Part shown: in pieces, positions 1-9,277 of the stretch | Layout of the letters: every line of letters starts with the position of its first letter | Numbering within the stretch: the first letter of the stretch is position 1 | Assembly (NCBI GenBank): GCA_032718475.1 | Contig: JAUCBJ010007415.1 | Location: 1 to 30,834 of the forward strand | From: Nemertoderma westbladi | Lineage: Eukaryota; Xenacoelomorpha; Nemertodermatida; Nemertodermatidae | DNA length: 30,834 bases | Reading direction: 5' to 3' | Translations under genes and position numbers: made by a program | The notes under the pieces: model-generated | What the model was told of the DNA's origin: nothing | Database searches by the model: none | Seen by the model: only the letters and a program-made list of their open reading frames with translations

Positions 1-868
1 TTCATTGATATATTTGTGCGGCAGTCCGTAATATAAGGAGTTGTTGTTATCTATAGTGCTGGTGATAAATGCGTGGATTAGCGTTTTGAGGTCATCTTTT
101 GCTAAACACCGCAGTATTTTTTAGATAGATTTCTAATGTGGAAAAAAGCACTGCGAACAGTTAAGAATATTTGTTTACTAAATGTCATGAAAATGATCCA
201 TCGTAAACTCGATATTGCGAGCATCTGTGCTACAGCTAACCACATCGTTACCAATAAGTATAATGTGGGATTTCAAGTGATGGGGTATGTCGCGACTGCA
301 GAAGAAGCACTTCTGTCTTATCGGAGTTCATCTTGAGCATAAACGTGTTCATCCAATTCTGAATATCCTTTAGGCAATCCTCGGTCACCTGAACAGCTGC
401 ATCAATGTTTGCAGGTTCAAAACTGATGTATATTTGAGTATCATCAGCATACAGGTGATACGAAAGACCATGGAATAATGACTGCCAACACGCACTTGTG
501 ATCTACCAGACAAATATGATTTGAACCAATCAAGTGCATTACCGGTGATCTCAATATCAGACTCAAGAATTTGCAAGAACTGCTGAACTAGAGTCGATGC
601 TACTGAGGACAGATTCACTGACTGACAGAAGTGCTGTTGCTGTGTCATGGTGGTGCCTGTATGCACTTTGCATCAGCTCATGAAGGTTATGTAGATTCAT
701 ATAGTGAATTAGTTGGTTGGCGACAACCTTTTCTGTTAGTTTAGAAATGTAAAGCAAGACTGGCCTGAGTTTTTTAAGAATTTCTGGGTCTAGGTTTAAC
801 TTCTTAAGCACCGGTGTTAACACAGCCTCCTCAAACAGCGACGGGACCATAGCCGCCGACAGTGACAT
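1..868 (-). pseudogene. CR1/L2-like non-LTR retrotransposon RT relic, 5' and 3' incomplete
   Basis: Reading the minus strand from 868 down to 1 gives pieces of one reverse transcriptase in shifting frames. Near 868-640 are FEEAVLTPVLKK, LDPEILKKLRPV, ISKLTEKVVANQL and LMQSAYRHHHDTATALL, which match the fingers region of CR1/L2-type elements. Near 590-480 is ALDWFKSYLSGRSQVRVG, from the palm. At 350-280 is NWMNTFMLKMNSDKTEVLL, from the thumb. At 85-1 is STIDNNNSLYYGLPHKYI, and the match continues past the window edge. The catalytic FADD block and much of the palm are lost or scrambled, and at least three frame changes occur. It is a dead copy. Assignment to the CR1/L2 group rests on these family-typical phrases. 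Jockey-group membership is the main alternative. Confidence 0.85.
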
Positions 869-1545
869 ATTAATAATACAAGTAATGATAATAGGCAGCA
901 GAAGATATGTTTTTTGTTAGTTTGTGGGCTGTAAGACTCTAATGGTTTTTAATGAACATGCTGGTATTCGATCAATACTTATTCAAGGGTGAACACAAAA
1001 CAGACAATTTGCTTTTTGCTTTTACATTTATGACTTGACATACGATCCCAGTGATGGAGAAGGATGAAGCTATCAATATATCCTCAGCTCCCTTCCTCCC
1101 TTAAATTGATAAAGTAACATAAATTTATATGCACTACCTAAAATGTCTCCAATGTTCCGTATGTCACCACATTTTTTGTCTCAGACTTTCGTATCCCCAC
1201 CCATATTGCAAATGAGCTCCGTATATGAAGACAAATTTATTTTTGTTTTTGCCATTTATGGCTCCCAATGTTTTTATTTTGGTCTCAGAGTTGTCTTGTA
1301 CCGGTTTGTTGTATGGACCATCTTGTGCATCGGCAGTCTCTTTGGCAGGGTGTTGTAGAGGCAAAATTTTGTTGGTAAGTCAACAAATAATTATTCGCAA
1401 TGAAGCTCTGCCATTCCAGCATGGCAAAAACAGACGCTAATGACCACAAGTGATTTGAAGAGTCTTTCTAATCAAATGTGCTTTTGTAGTCTGTTTTAAG
1501 AAATATCCTTGTATTGTTTTAATACCATTATTAATTATTTAGTGC
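869..1545. other. Unassigned AT-rich spacer
   Basis: No gene, RNA or clear repeat is recognised here. The short open frames between 1143 and 1440 overlap one another on both strands, show no domain phrase, and look like chance. Confidence 0.5.
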
Positions 1546-1549
1546 ATGG

Positions 1550-1663
1550 TAAATAATGTAGAATATTATTTTCACTATACTCGAGATATTTAATTTACCG
1601 AGCGTAGCGAAGTGTATTTATAGTGATAACATTCTATAGTGAAAATATGTTCCACGTTATTTA
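1550..1663. repeat. Foldback block L, locus 1
   Basis: A roughly 30-bp imperfect inverted repeat (1550-1579 against 1635-1663; core TTTTCACTATA / TATAGTGAAAA) surrounds CTCGAGATATTTAATTTACC and GAGCGTAGCGAAG. A close relative sits at 5674-5809, a half copy at 25108-25173, and a diverged relative at 27560-27656. It is a dispersed non-coding repeat. In three places it lies just to the left of a tandem array. Confidence 0.7.
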
Positions 1664-1756
1664 ACATACAATACGTAGTTTTATTTTTAAATTGAATATT
1701 ATTTTCACGACGATATTAATTAATATGTTGGTTTCATTAATGAAAAGCAAGAAAGC

Positions 1757-2386
1757 AAGATTAGGTACCCAACACCACTAGTACCCTCCCCTCCCCTACA
1801 AATTAATGTTCCTCAGTTACGATTGACTCTCTATTAGGTACCCAACACCACTAGTACCCTCCCCTCCTCTACAAATTAATGTTCCTCCATTAGGATTGAC
1901 TCTCTATTAGGTACCCAACACCACTAGTACCCTCCCCTCCCCCACAAATTAATGTTCCTCAGTTAGGATTCACTCTCCCTTAGGTACCCAACACCACTAG
2001 TACCCTCCCCTCCCCCACAAATTAATGTTCCTCAGTTAGGATTCACTCTCCCTTAGGTACCCAACACCACTAGTACCCTCCCCTCCACCACAAATTAATG
2101 TTCCTCAGTTAGGCTTGACTCTCCATTAGGTACCCAACACCACTAGTACCCTCCCCACCCCCACAAATTAATGTTCCTCAATTAGGATTGACTCTCTATT
2201 AGGTACCCAATACCACTAGTACCCTCCCCTCCCCCACAAATTAATGTTCCTCAGTTAGGTTTGACTCTCCATTAGGTACCCAACACTACTAGTACCCTCC
2301 CCTCCCCCACAAATTAATGTTCCTCAGTTAGGATTAACTCTCCCTTAGGTACCCAACACCACTAGTACCCTCCCTAGTACCCTAGT
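1757..2386. repeat. 73-bp tandem array, left part
   Basis: GGTACCC recurs at 1764, 1837, 1910, 1983, 2056, 2129, 2202, 2275 and 2348, an exact 73-bp period. Each unit holds CAACACCACTAGTACCCTCC, a pyrimidine-rich stretch and ACAAATTAATGTTCCTC. Copies differ by a few substitutions, for example CTCCCTTAG against CTCTATTAG. The ninth unit is cut off by the retrotransposon fragment, and the same repeat resumes at about 4055. Confidence 0.97.
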
Positions 2387-4050
2387 AGCTCCTCAATAAT
2401 GACAGGGTATTGCCTGATAACTTTATAGAAGTAAAAGTGTCTGAGTCTGTACTCCCAGATATTCCCATTGGTGATATCTCCTTTGCAGAAGTGAAGGCTG
2501 CTGCAAAGAGCATTAAGACCAATCGTGCCAGTGGAGTAGATGGTGTCCCCCCTGAGGTCTTTAATATACCTGAGTGTTTAAAGCTCATCTATCCCATCAT
2601 AGTAGACATGTACCGTACAACAAGAGTCCCACAAGAAATGAAAACAAATAAGTTGGTGCCAGTTCCCAAGAAGGGCAACCTAACACTCTATGGTTCTTTT
2701 CGGGGAATCTCATTGATCTCGATTGCTGCAAAGCTATATAATAGAATTCTATTAAATCGCATCAGGGATCCCATTGAGAGACTGCTCCGTGGAAATCAGA
2801 ATGGGTTCCGTAAAGGTCGTGGGACCATGGAGCCCATTTTGGCACTTAGAAGGATAATTGAAGAGTTATCAAAAAAGAAAGACAGGCATCTGGCTGTTAT
2901 CTTTGTTGACTTCTTCAAGGCATTTGATTCAGTCTCTCGCTCACGTATGTTCAGCATACTTTCATTATATGGGATTCCTGATGAAATTATTGCAGCAATC
3001 AGATCAGTATACGATGGTTCGACAACATTTGTGTCTACTGTTGACGGTGACACAGAACCATTTGAAGTGTTATGGGGCGTCCTCCAGGGAGACACACTTG
3101 CACCATTCTTGTTCATAATTGTTGTTGACTATGTTCTACGCATGTCCTTAGATTATCATAATGATGATGGGGTGATGATAACTCCACCTACTGGCTCCAG
3201 AAGTCGAGGAAATCCTGCCAAGTACCTAACTGATCTAGACTTTGCTGATGACTTAGGAGTACTCTCAGAATCACTAGAGGGAGCCCAACGGCTCCTCAGC
3301 TCATTAGAACATGCTGCTTCTAGTGTTGGTCTTTTTATTAACTCCAGAAAGACCAAAATTTTGACAGTTAACTTTGAAAGTCCTCAGCAAGTCTCTGATC
3401 GGATGAGCATAAGCTCAAAAGATGGTATGCTTGAGCATGTGGATGACTTCTGTTACCTGGGATCATGGATCCGGAAGTCAGGTGAGGACCTTCGAATACG
3501 TAAGGGAAAGGCATGGGCAGCCTTGAATAGGCTTTCCAGGATTTGGAAGTCACCGAGAATTAATCGGAAACTTAAGGTCCGGTTATTTAGAGCAGCAGTA
3601 GTTCCAGTACTCCTCTATGGGAGTCCATGCTGGGCTCTAACTGCTGAGGACACCAAATCTCTGGACGGCACATTCACAAGAATGCTACGCCGGGTTCATT
3701 GTGTCAAGTTCAATGCACACATCTCCAACCAGACACTATATAACATTGGAGGTGTCTCATTGGTTCCCCCAAGCTTGACACTAGAACAAACTCGCCTCCG
3801 CTTTGCAGGACATTGCTTTCGCCGTGAGGACCAGCCAGTGCATAATCTTGTACTTTGGCAGCCTCATGGAGTGAATAAGCATGGTGGACAGCCCATGACT
3901 TTCTTGAGACGCATCTTAAAGGACACTGGCCTTGAAGATGTGGATGATCTACCAAATGTCATGGGTGATAGGGAGTTGTGGCGGTGCAATTTTGTTTATA
4001 AGCCGGCACAGCATTCTTAAAAATGCAGCTGCAATGCAGCATGCCGATCC
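2387..4050 (+). mobile_element. RTE-like non-LTR retrotransposon fragment, 5'-truncated, inserted in the 73-bp array
   Basis: The segment interrupts the array: unit phrases lie on both sides (ACTAGTACCCTCC before, TAGTACCCTCCCCTCC after). Its left edge is set by comparison with the relic at 12725-13395, with which it shares sequence only from AGCTCCT at 2387. That other copy continues upstream into the linker before the RT domain, so this one is 5'-truncated and lacks its endonuclease. The right edge is near 4050, after GCAGCATGCCGATC. CTAGTAG occurs at both junctions (about 2383 and 4051) and may be a target-site remnant, but the junctions are ragged. No poly(A) tail is visible. Confidence 0.85.
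2410..4020 (+). CDS. Reverse transcriptase domain of an RTE-like retrotransposon (no endonuclease)
   Basis: The 536 codons are open throughout. The product is an RNA-directed DNA polymerase that would copy element RNA at a nicked target. Motifs in order: SFRGISLIS (about 96-104), QNGFRKGRGT (130-139), VDFFKAFDS with the first catalytic Asp (166-174), QGDTLAP (226-232), DLDFADD with the catalytic DD (275-281), then DDFCYLGSWI and VVPVLLYGSPCW in the thumb/connection region. FADD and the YLGS...LLYG spacing resemble the RTE/BovB clade. The 5' limit is artificial: the frame is open from 2391 (LLNND before this point) and 2410 is a TTG codon, so no real start is present. The apurinic-like endonuclease normally encoded upstream is missing. 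All RT catalytic motifs survive, so the copy is young or recently active, although it cannot move by itself. Confidence 0.9.
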   Translation: MPDNFIEVKVSESVLPDIPIGDISFAEVKAAAKSIKTNRASGVDGVPPEVFNIPECLKLIYPIIVDMYRTTRVPQEMKTNKLVPVPKKGNLTLYGSFRGISLISIAAKLYNRILLNRIRDPIERLLRGNQNGFRKGRGTMEPILALRRIIEELSKKKDRHLAVIFVDFFKAFDSVSRSRMFSILSLYGIPDEIIAAIRSVYDGSTTFVSTVDGDTEPFEVLWGVLQGDTLAPFLFIIVVDYVLRMSLDYHNDDGVMITPPTGSRSRGNPAKYLTDLDFADDLGVLSESLEGAQRLLSSLEHAASSVGLFINSRKTKILTVNFESPQQVSDRMSISSKDGMLEHVDDFCYLGSWIRKSGEDLRIRKGKAWAALNRLSRIWKSPRINRKLKVRLFRAAVVPVLLYGSPCWALTAEDTKSLDGTFTRMLRRVHCVKFNAHISNQTLYNIGGVSLVPPSLTLEQTRLRFAGHCFRREDQPVHNLVLWQPHGVNKHGGQPMTFLRRILKDTGLEDVDDLPNVMGDRELWRCNFVYKPAQHS

Positions 4051-4160
4051 TAGTAGTAGTACCCTCCCCTCCCCCACAAATTAATGTTCTTCGGTTAGGA
4101 TTGACTCTCCATTAGGTACACAACACCACTAGTACCCTACCCTCCCCCACAAATTACATT
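4051..4160. repeat. 73-bp tandem array, right part
   Basis: About one and a half units of the array seen at 1757-2386 resume here: TAGTACCCTCCCCTCCC, ATTAATGTTCTTCGG and then GGTACACAACACCACTAG. This shows that the retrotransposon fragment landed inside an existing array. Confidence 0.92.
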
Positions 4161-4189
4161 GTATGAATTCAATAGCTAAATTTGCAGTG

Positions 4190-4262
4190 AAAATAATGTA
4201 AAAGGTGTGAGAATAATGTAGTTGATTGTTTAACGCCTTTTCTATGGAAGGAGTTAAAATAA
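4190..4262. repeat. Block R, locus 1
   Basis: This 73-bp stretch (AAATAATGTAAAAGG, GAGAATAATGTAGTTGATTG, TCTATGGAAGGAGTTAAAAT) is repeated with roughly ten differences at 27465-27538. In both places it lies on the right side of a tandem array whose left side carries block L. Confidence 0.75.
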
Positions 4263-4357
4263 AGTTATATTTTAAAATAAACCTAAACTATTAGCTGAAT
4301 CGCCAGAAACTAATTATTCCAGAATAAAGCAATTAAGTCCAGATTAAATAACCGTAA

Positions 4358-4545
4358 GGCCGCGTTCACACTACCGAGTCAAAGTCAAAGTCAAAATGTA
4401 AAACATACCACATTAAATTTAATTTTTCTAGAATGCCCTTATGTATTATATTAGCCCTATATAATGTATTATTATTTATTATTGCTAGCTAGCTATATTT
4501 ATTTTCTTTTGACTTTGACTTTGACTCGGTAGTGTGATAGCGGCC
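4358..4545. mobile_element. Short terminal-inverted-repeat element (MITE-like)
   Basis: A 188-bp unit bounded by about 39-bp near-perfect inverted repeats. The left arm is 4358-4396 (GGCCGCGTTCACACTACCGA, then three GTCAAA steps) and the right arm is 4507-4545. The interior is AT-rich and non-coding. TAA lies directly outside both ends and could be a target duplication. A solo right end of the same family is present at 5903-5954. The autonomous partner is not identifiable from this window. Confidence 0.85.
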
Positions 4546-5670
4546 TAAGAAGTTAATCAAATTATACTTAGCACAAGGTGTCCTAAACTGGATCAGTTCC
4601 GTACATGTACACCAAATCTGGATTTTCTTAATGTGTATTTTTTATGTGTTTTTTTTGGTTTTAATTAGTGTTCTAGAACATAGTTGGAACTTCACACAAA
4701 ATTATGATAGCTATTAAATATATTTATGGTCGCTAGTATTTTATGAAAATATTGCAAAAAATAATTGTAAAATCAAATAATTGGTATTTTTATTTTCTCT
4801 AAACTAACAAAAATATGAATGTCTATTATTTACCTACTAAGAGCTAGCTCGAACGAACTCGGACAGTGGAAATGAGATTCTTCCAGGCTTCCCGATTCTC
4901 CATAGTTGTCGCAATTTCGACCACTAGTGACTAAAAATCACTAGCTACCATAAAAAACGGTCTCTAACGTTATCTAAAATTGATGTAGGAACACACTGGA
5001 AAGGCGAAACTACCACACAATAAAATACAGACATTATTCTAGAACGTAATTTGTTATTTTAATTTTAAGAATAACTGACGTTCGAAAGTTGCATGATTGT
5101 GATTTTAAATTGCTATTTATTTATTCTATTTAATAAATACACATACGGTAGTCTAGAATATTTTGTTTATCATGTCATATAAGTACTGCTATTATTACAG
5201 CATTGCACTGTTTCCCGGCTATTTATGAGATAAATAGAATATTTCATAATTATTGGCACTACTATAAGTTATGTGACAATAAGGGACAATTGTTGCATTT
5301 TTCATATAGTGCTTTTCTCATTCGAGCAGGTTAAAGAAAAAAATAATTATTTATTACTAGGAACAAAAAGTATAATTTTTTTTACTATTCTTGGGGCGTT
5401 TTATTCATCGAACATCAGCAAGGTTAATATGGGGTCGAGGGATTATTTAAAAAATGTGTTCTACGTTTTTTCTCGGCTAGAGTATATAGCACTCGGTATA
5501 GCACTACATTTTTTCAAACGTATATCATTGTTACTATGGCAACGTTGAACAGTTCTAGAACAATAGAAAAGCATTATATACTATTTTAAAATATAATGTT
5601 CTACAACATATAGCTAGTTATTTTTTAATTTTAAAATAGCTAGTAAATTTAAAAATAATTATTTATTGCA
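4546..5670. other. AT-rich non-coding stretch
   Basis: No gene is recognised. The palindrome TTCTAGAA recurs (for example near 4671, 5038 and 5552), and similar words reappear at 5980-6240, so this is probably old dispersed repeat. A 91-codon open frame at 5273-5548 is low-complexity, has no domain phrase, and is not accepted as a gene. Confidence 0.5.
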
Positions 5671-5673
5671 TGG

Positions 5674-5809
5674 TACATGATGTAGAACATTATTTTCACT
5701 ATTTTTATTATTTAGATATTTTAGAAAGAATTTGAGATATTTTATTTATAAAGCCTAGCGATGTTAATAAAGAATCGAGAGCATAGTGAAAATATGTTCC
5801 ACGTTATTA
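5674..5809. repeat. Foldback block L, locus 2
   Basis: Arms 5674-5702 (GATGTAGAACATTATTTTCA) and 5783-5809 (ATAGTGAAAATATGTTCCAC) are inverted copies of each other and match the arms at 1550-1663. The middle has diverged (TTTGAGATATTTTATTTATA, CCTAGCGATG). It lies about 510 bp to the left of the 31-bp array. Confidence 0.7.
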
Positions 5810-5902
5810 ATATATCAGTTTCATTTAGTGCATCTGAAGTTATGTAATATAACATATTGGTAAACAGGAATTTTTGTTTAAATATTGCCTAAATATTGCG
5901 TA

Positions 5903-5954
5903 ACTATATTTATTTTATTTTGACTTTGACTCGGTAGTGTGAACGCGGCCTAAG
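5903..5954. repeat. Solo right end of the 4358-4545 element family
   Basis: TTTTGACTTTGACTCGGTAG followed by TGTGAACGCGGCCTAA matches the right terminal inverted repeat at 4507-4545, and the flanking CTATATTTATTTT also matches. One GTCAAA-type step is missing. No left end is found nearby, so this is a truncated copy. Confidence 0.7.
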
Positions 5955-6320
5955 TTATTGATTAAAATATGCTGTTGTTCTTTGGTAGCTAGTATTTTTA
6001 ATCTAGCTGGTGTTTTAAAAAAATGTTCTAACTATATTTAAGCTGTTTCTGACATATTTAATGTTCTAAAACATCCCGCTGCAAAAAAAAATATTATTTA
6101 TGGTAGCTAGTGGGGAGGAGTACTATTTTTAGCTACTATTTTTTTTTAAATTGTAGCTAGTTGATTAAAAACAATATAGCTTGATTAAATAACAATTACA
6201 GTAGTCACTAATAATGTACAACATTGATCAATGAGAACATTACAGAAAATCCAAAGTCAAAGACTCAAACAATGTATTATTAAAATGGGTGGAACTACAG
6301 TATAAGTACAAAAGTATGTA

Positions 6321-6530
6321 AAATGTAGCCACGGGCGGAACTATATGAACAAAATGTAGCCACGGGCGGAACTATATGAACAAAATGTAGCCACGGGCGG
6401 AACTATATGAACAAAATGTAGCCACGGGCGGAACTATATGAACAAAATGTAGCCACGGGCGGAACTATATGAACAAAATGTAGCCACGGGCGGAACTATA
6501 TGAACAAAATGTAGCCACGGGCGGAACTCC
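6321..6530. repeat. 31-bp tandem array, seven copies
   Basis: GTAGCCACGGGCGGAACT starts at 6325, 6356, 6387, 6418, 6449, 6480 and 6511, an exact 31-bp period. Six full units are identical and the seventh breaks after GGCGGAACT. The unit is more GC-rich than its surroundings. The absence of any difference between copies points to very recent expansion or homogenisation. Immediately right is AAAATAATGTTCTATTT, which also occurs right of block R at 27530-27547. Confidence 0.97.
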
Positions 6531-6842
6531 AACCTAAAATAATGTTCTATTTAAAAATAAATGTTATTTTTAAATAAATTTCTGATTACATTTAAATTAA
6601 TATTGATTATAGAGTTTTTGTAAACTGATGTAAATTAGTTTATTAGAGGTTATTCTATACACTCCAAATTCACAGACGGAGTAAATGAAATAATTAAATA
6701 TGTACATTAAAATATTACCGGTATGAGAAAAGAGCACGCAAAATGAAAAAAGCACGTTTTAAAATGTAGTTTTATGGGATGATAGATAAGGTGGCGATAG
6801 GCGGACATTGAGGACACGATAGGGCGTGGTAGCGATCGCTGG

Positions 6843-7520
6843 CTGAGTTTTAACAAAATTTACAGGTGCAGTCCGGACACGGGGTGTGGAAAGATGAATT
6901 GTTGCAGAGTTTATAGTGAACACCGTGAGATGTCGTTCTTGTTATGAGGTGCCTGTTTCTTTGGTTACTGCGAGTCCATGTTGTTGAAGTGAAGGCCGGT
7001 CCTAAATTGTAATTCTCAGTAATGAAATTTGCATTTCGATCCGATCTGAAGATGATGTATTGTTCTAGAATTTCAGCGCTGAAAATACCTGGTGATGTTA
7101 GAAGGATGTCGTTTGTGAAGGTTTCTTGATGAGTTAATTTTAAAGCTAGAGTTGAAGATGAAGACATATGGAATCCAAGGAGCCGTTTAAGAAAGGTAGA
7201 TTTAATTTTATCCAATTCTTTTAGTTGAGGTAGTGTAAGTTTCGATCCTATTTCCGAGAGGGCGTAATTTTCATTTTAAAAATTTTGATTCCCGTTTCCA
7301 CGGAGACTAGATGGAGATTTTTCAGGCAGCCAATGGCAGCGTAGGCTTTTTCTTTCTTTGGTTTTATGAGTTTCGTGAACGTCAAAGTAGGCTGGAGTAC
7401 TACACCCAAATACTTATATTTATCGCATATCTTTACCAGTTGGCCATCAAATTAGTTTATTGGGTATTGGCTTTTGTTGGCCTTTAATATCTTATGGAAT
7501 CGGTTTAATTTTCCTTTCCT
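6843..7520 (-). pseudogene. Non-LTR retrotransposon RT C-terminal relic
   Basis: On the minus strand, 7420-7260 reads CDKYKYLGVVLQPTLTFT and then KEKAYAAIGCLKNLHLVSVE, a typical RT thumb. After a frame change, 7250-6850 reads LSEIGSKLTLPQLKELDK, STFLKRLLGFHMSSSSTLAL and ends in CPDCTCKFC. The terminal CPDCxCxxC cluster resembles the Cys-rich C-terminal end of some LINE ORF2 proteins and could have bound zinc. It has an internal stop and at least two frameshifts, and nothing is left of the catalytic palm. The clade cannot be assigned. It is not close to the RTE-like or CR1/L2-like copies elsewhere in the window. Confidence 0.75.
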
Positions 7521-8119
7521 TATCTGTTACCTAACATGTATTCCGTCAGTCCTGTAAGACCTCTGGGGACTCCCCTCGTATACTAATGAACGATCGATTT
7601 CAAGCTCTTGGCTCTTTTCAAGTTAACCAGAATCCCATTAAGTCGGCGTGTCGTTACATTCTATTGTTATAACTACATACCTCATTGCTCATAAAATAGC
7701 ACTTTATAGCTTTACGGAACGAGTGATGTTGTAACAAAACGAGGGCCGTAAAAGCTTTACAGTGCTAATTATGAACAAAACTTTCTAGAACAACCGAATA
7801 ATCACTCGGTGACATACTGGATATAGGGGGCCTACTGTAAATACATAGTAAAATGAGTGAAATATGTAAAAAAAAAATATCGACATCTGAGAATTAATGT
7901 CGCCCTGGCGATTTGGTAGTGCGAAATTAATTCCATACAAATAAATAAAATAATAATGTTCTCAAATATTTAATTACGTAACTAGAGAGCATTTTAGCAG
8001 ATAATTTATAACGCCATGGTCAAGGAAATTGGGTGGGCAATTGAAACGGCAATAAATACTAAACCAGGCAATATAGTGAATATTGAGTAGGCCAATAAAT
8101 AATTACATGAATTACGATA
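7521..8119. other. Non-coding spacer with an imperfect inverted repeat
   Basis: Arms 7686-7716 and 7745-7775 (ATAAAATAGCACTTTATAGC against a reverse-complement near-copy) form a short foldback. Otherwise nothing is recognised. This stretch includes the presumed upstream region of the gene at 8120, and no clear promoter element stands out. Confidence 0.45.
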
Positions 8120-9277
8120 ATGGAGTGGGTTGTAATTATATTAATTAGTTTGTTTCCGTTTGAGACCAGATCGATGTTACCTCGGTATCTGAATAGCCCA
8201 AACGTTTACCCGACTCGATGTGGGTATAAAAATAATTCATCATTAACTAAAAAGTTCATTTGCGACCCGGACAAGATCCTCGGCAATGATATTGATGATA
8301 TCAACGAATTAATTACTGATCCAACTCAAATAACAACCCTTATTGATCCTAACGGTTGCAATGAAAAATATATAACTCTGTACATAGCCGTTCTTAAGGA
8401 TTTTACGTGGGATTTTTCCAATGACGACGCTGATAATAGAGACTCAATGAAGTATGCGCTGCAATTATGGGAGCAGTGGATAGGAGATGATACTCCCATA
8501 TGCAAGGACTTCGTCTTTCTCTACATAATCGGGAAAGATTTGAATCTAACGTTAACAGTTAATGCCGAAAACATTTATAATGATATTTATGCAGATATCA
8601 ACAAGCAGATTGCTCTCAGGTATAAAGAATATAGGGGTAAAGGCTTAGTTGTTCAAGGTATCATTGAATTAGTCAAGATTGTGGAAAGTTATAGGAAACA
8701 TTTTAGGATATATAAGAGTATTAGTACTCTGGGTGAATACCCAGAGTTGCTCAGAGTTTGCTTGCTTTGCCTTGCTTGCTTTGCTGTTATGGGTTTAATT
8801 GGAATTACAGATATTTTCTACAGATATTTTCTCCTTAAAGTCAACATTTTTTCCGGAATTCGAAAAATTGGAAACCAAACAGCGATCGCGAGAACACAAA
8901 GAAATTCGACCAGAAGTACAATAGGCCTACACAAAGAACCGATATTTACCAACAAGTTACGCAATTCTCCGCAAAAGATCCGCAATTCGTGTAAATGCCA
9001 CTGTCATTGGCAGACAAATATATCTGATTCTTCGCAAAAAAGAGGAGAAAGTCTATTTTGTTGTCTTTGCAAAATACCAGTGTCGGGTGGGAAATGTAAA
9101 CATAGTGTATATATTCGCGATGGTTCGGATCAAAGAGACGACCCAGCATTATCGACGATACAGTTCACTTCTGCAGTACCAAACACCAGAGAGCAGCCAA
9201 ACCCGAAAGTAAATGTACGGCAACGCCCTACTAAGATACAAACATGGAAGAGTTTTGATGTATGCAGGAAGGGCTAA
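8120..9277 (+). CDS. MOLO1/TPM-domain-like single-pass membrane protein
   Basis: The 385-codon open frame has no intron. Residues 1-18 form a signal peptide (MEWVVIILISLFPF). Residues 29-195 resemble the TPM/MOLO1 fold: VYPTRCGY (29-36) and KKFICDPDKIL (44-54) are the family's opening signature (YP...CG...ICDPDGxL), followed by DIDDINELI and extracellular Cys80 and Cys128. A hydrophobic segment at about 211-233 (LRVCLLCLACFAVMGLIGI) is the membrane anchor. The tail, predicted cytosolic, is basic and carries CKCHCHW (291-297), CCLC (314-317) and CKH (326-328), which could bind metal. Nematode MOLO-1 is an auxiliary subunit that raises levamisole-receptor gating. A comparable role here is inference only. 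No intact gene lies close by. The start is the first Met, directly preceding the signal peptide. Recognition of the domain is from motif memory, not a search. Confidence 0.75.
   Translation: MEWVVIILISLFPFETRSMLPRYLNSPNVYPTRCGYKNNSSLTKKFICDPDKILGNDIDDINELITDPTQITTLIDPNGCNEKYITLYIAVLKDFTWDFSNDDADNRDSMKYALQLWEQWIGDDTPICKDFVFLYIIGKDLNLTLTVNAENIYNDIYADINKQIALRYKEYRGKGLVVQGIIELVKIVESYRKHFRIYKSISTLGEYPELLRVCLLCLACFAVMGLIGITDIFYRYFLLKVNIFSGIRKIGNQTAIARTQRNSTRSTIGLHKEPIFTNKLRNSPQKIRNSCKCHCHWQTNISDSSQKRGESLFCCLCKIPVSGGKCKHSVYIRDGSDQRDDPALSTIQFTSAVPNTREQPNPKVNVRQRPTKIQTWKSFDVCRKG

Noticed and set aside
5273-5548. 91-codon open frame with hydrophobic stretches
   Set aside because: AT-driven composition, no start context, domain or splice evidence, and it lies in old dispersed repeat.
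8946-9149. Minus-strand open frame within the MOLO1/TPM-like gene
   Set aside because: Antisense to a long supported frame with signal peptide and membrane segment.
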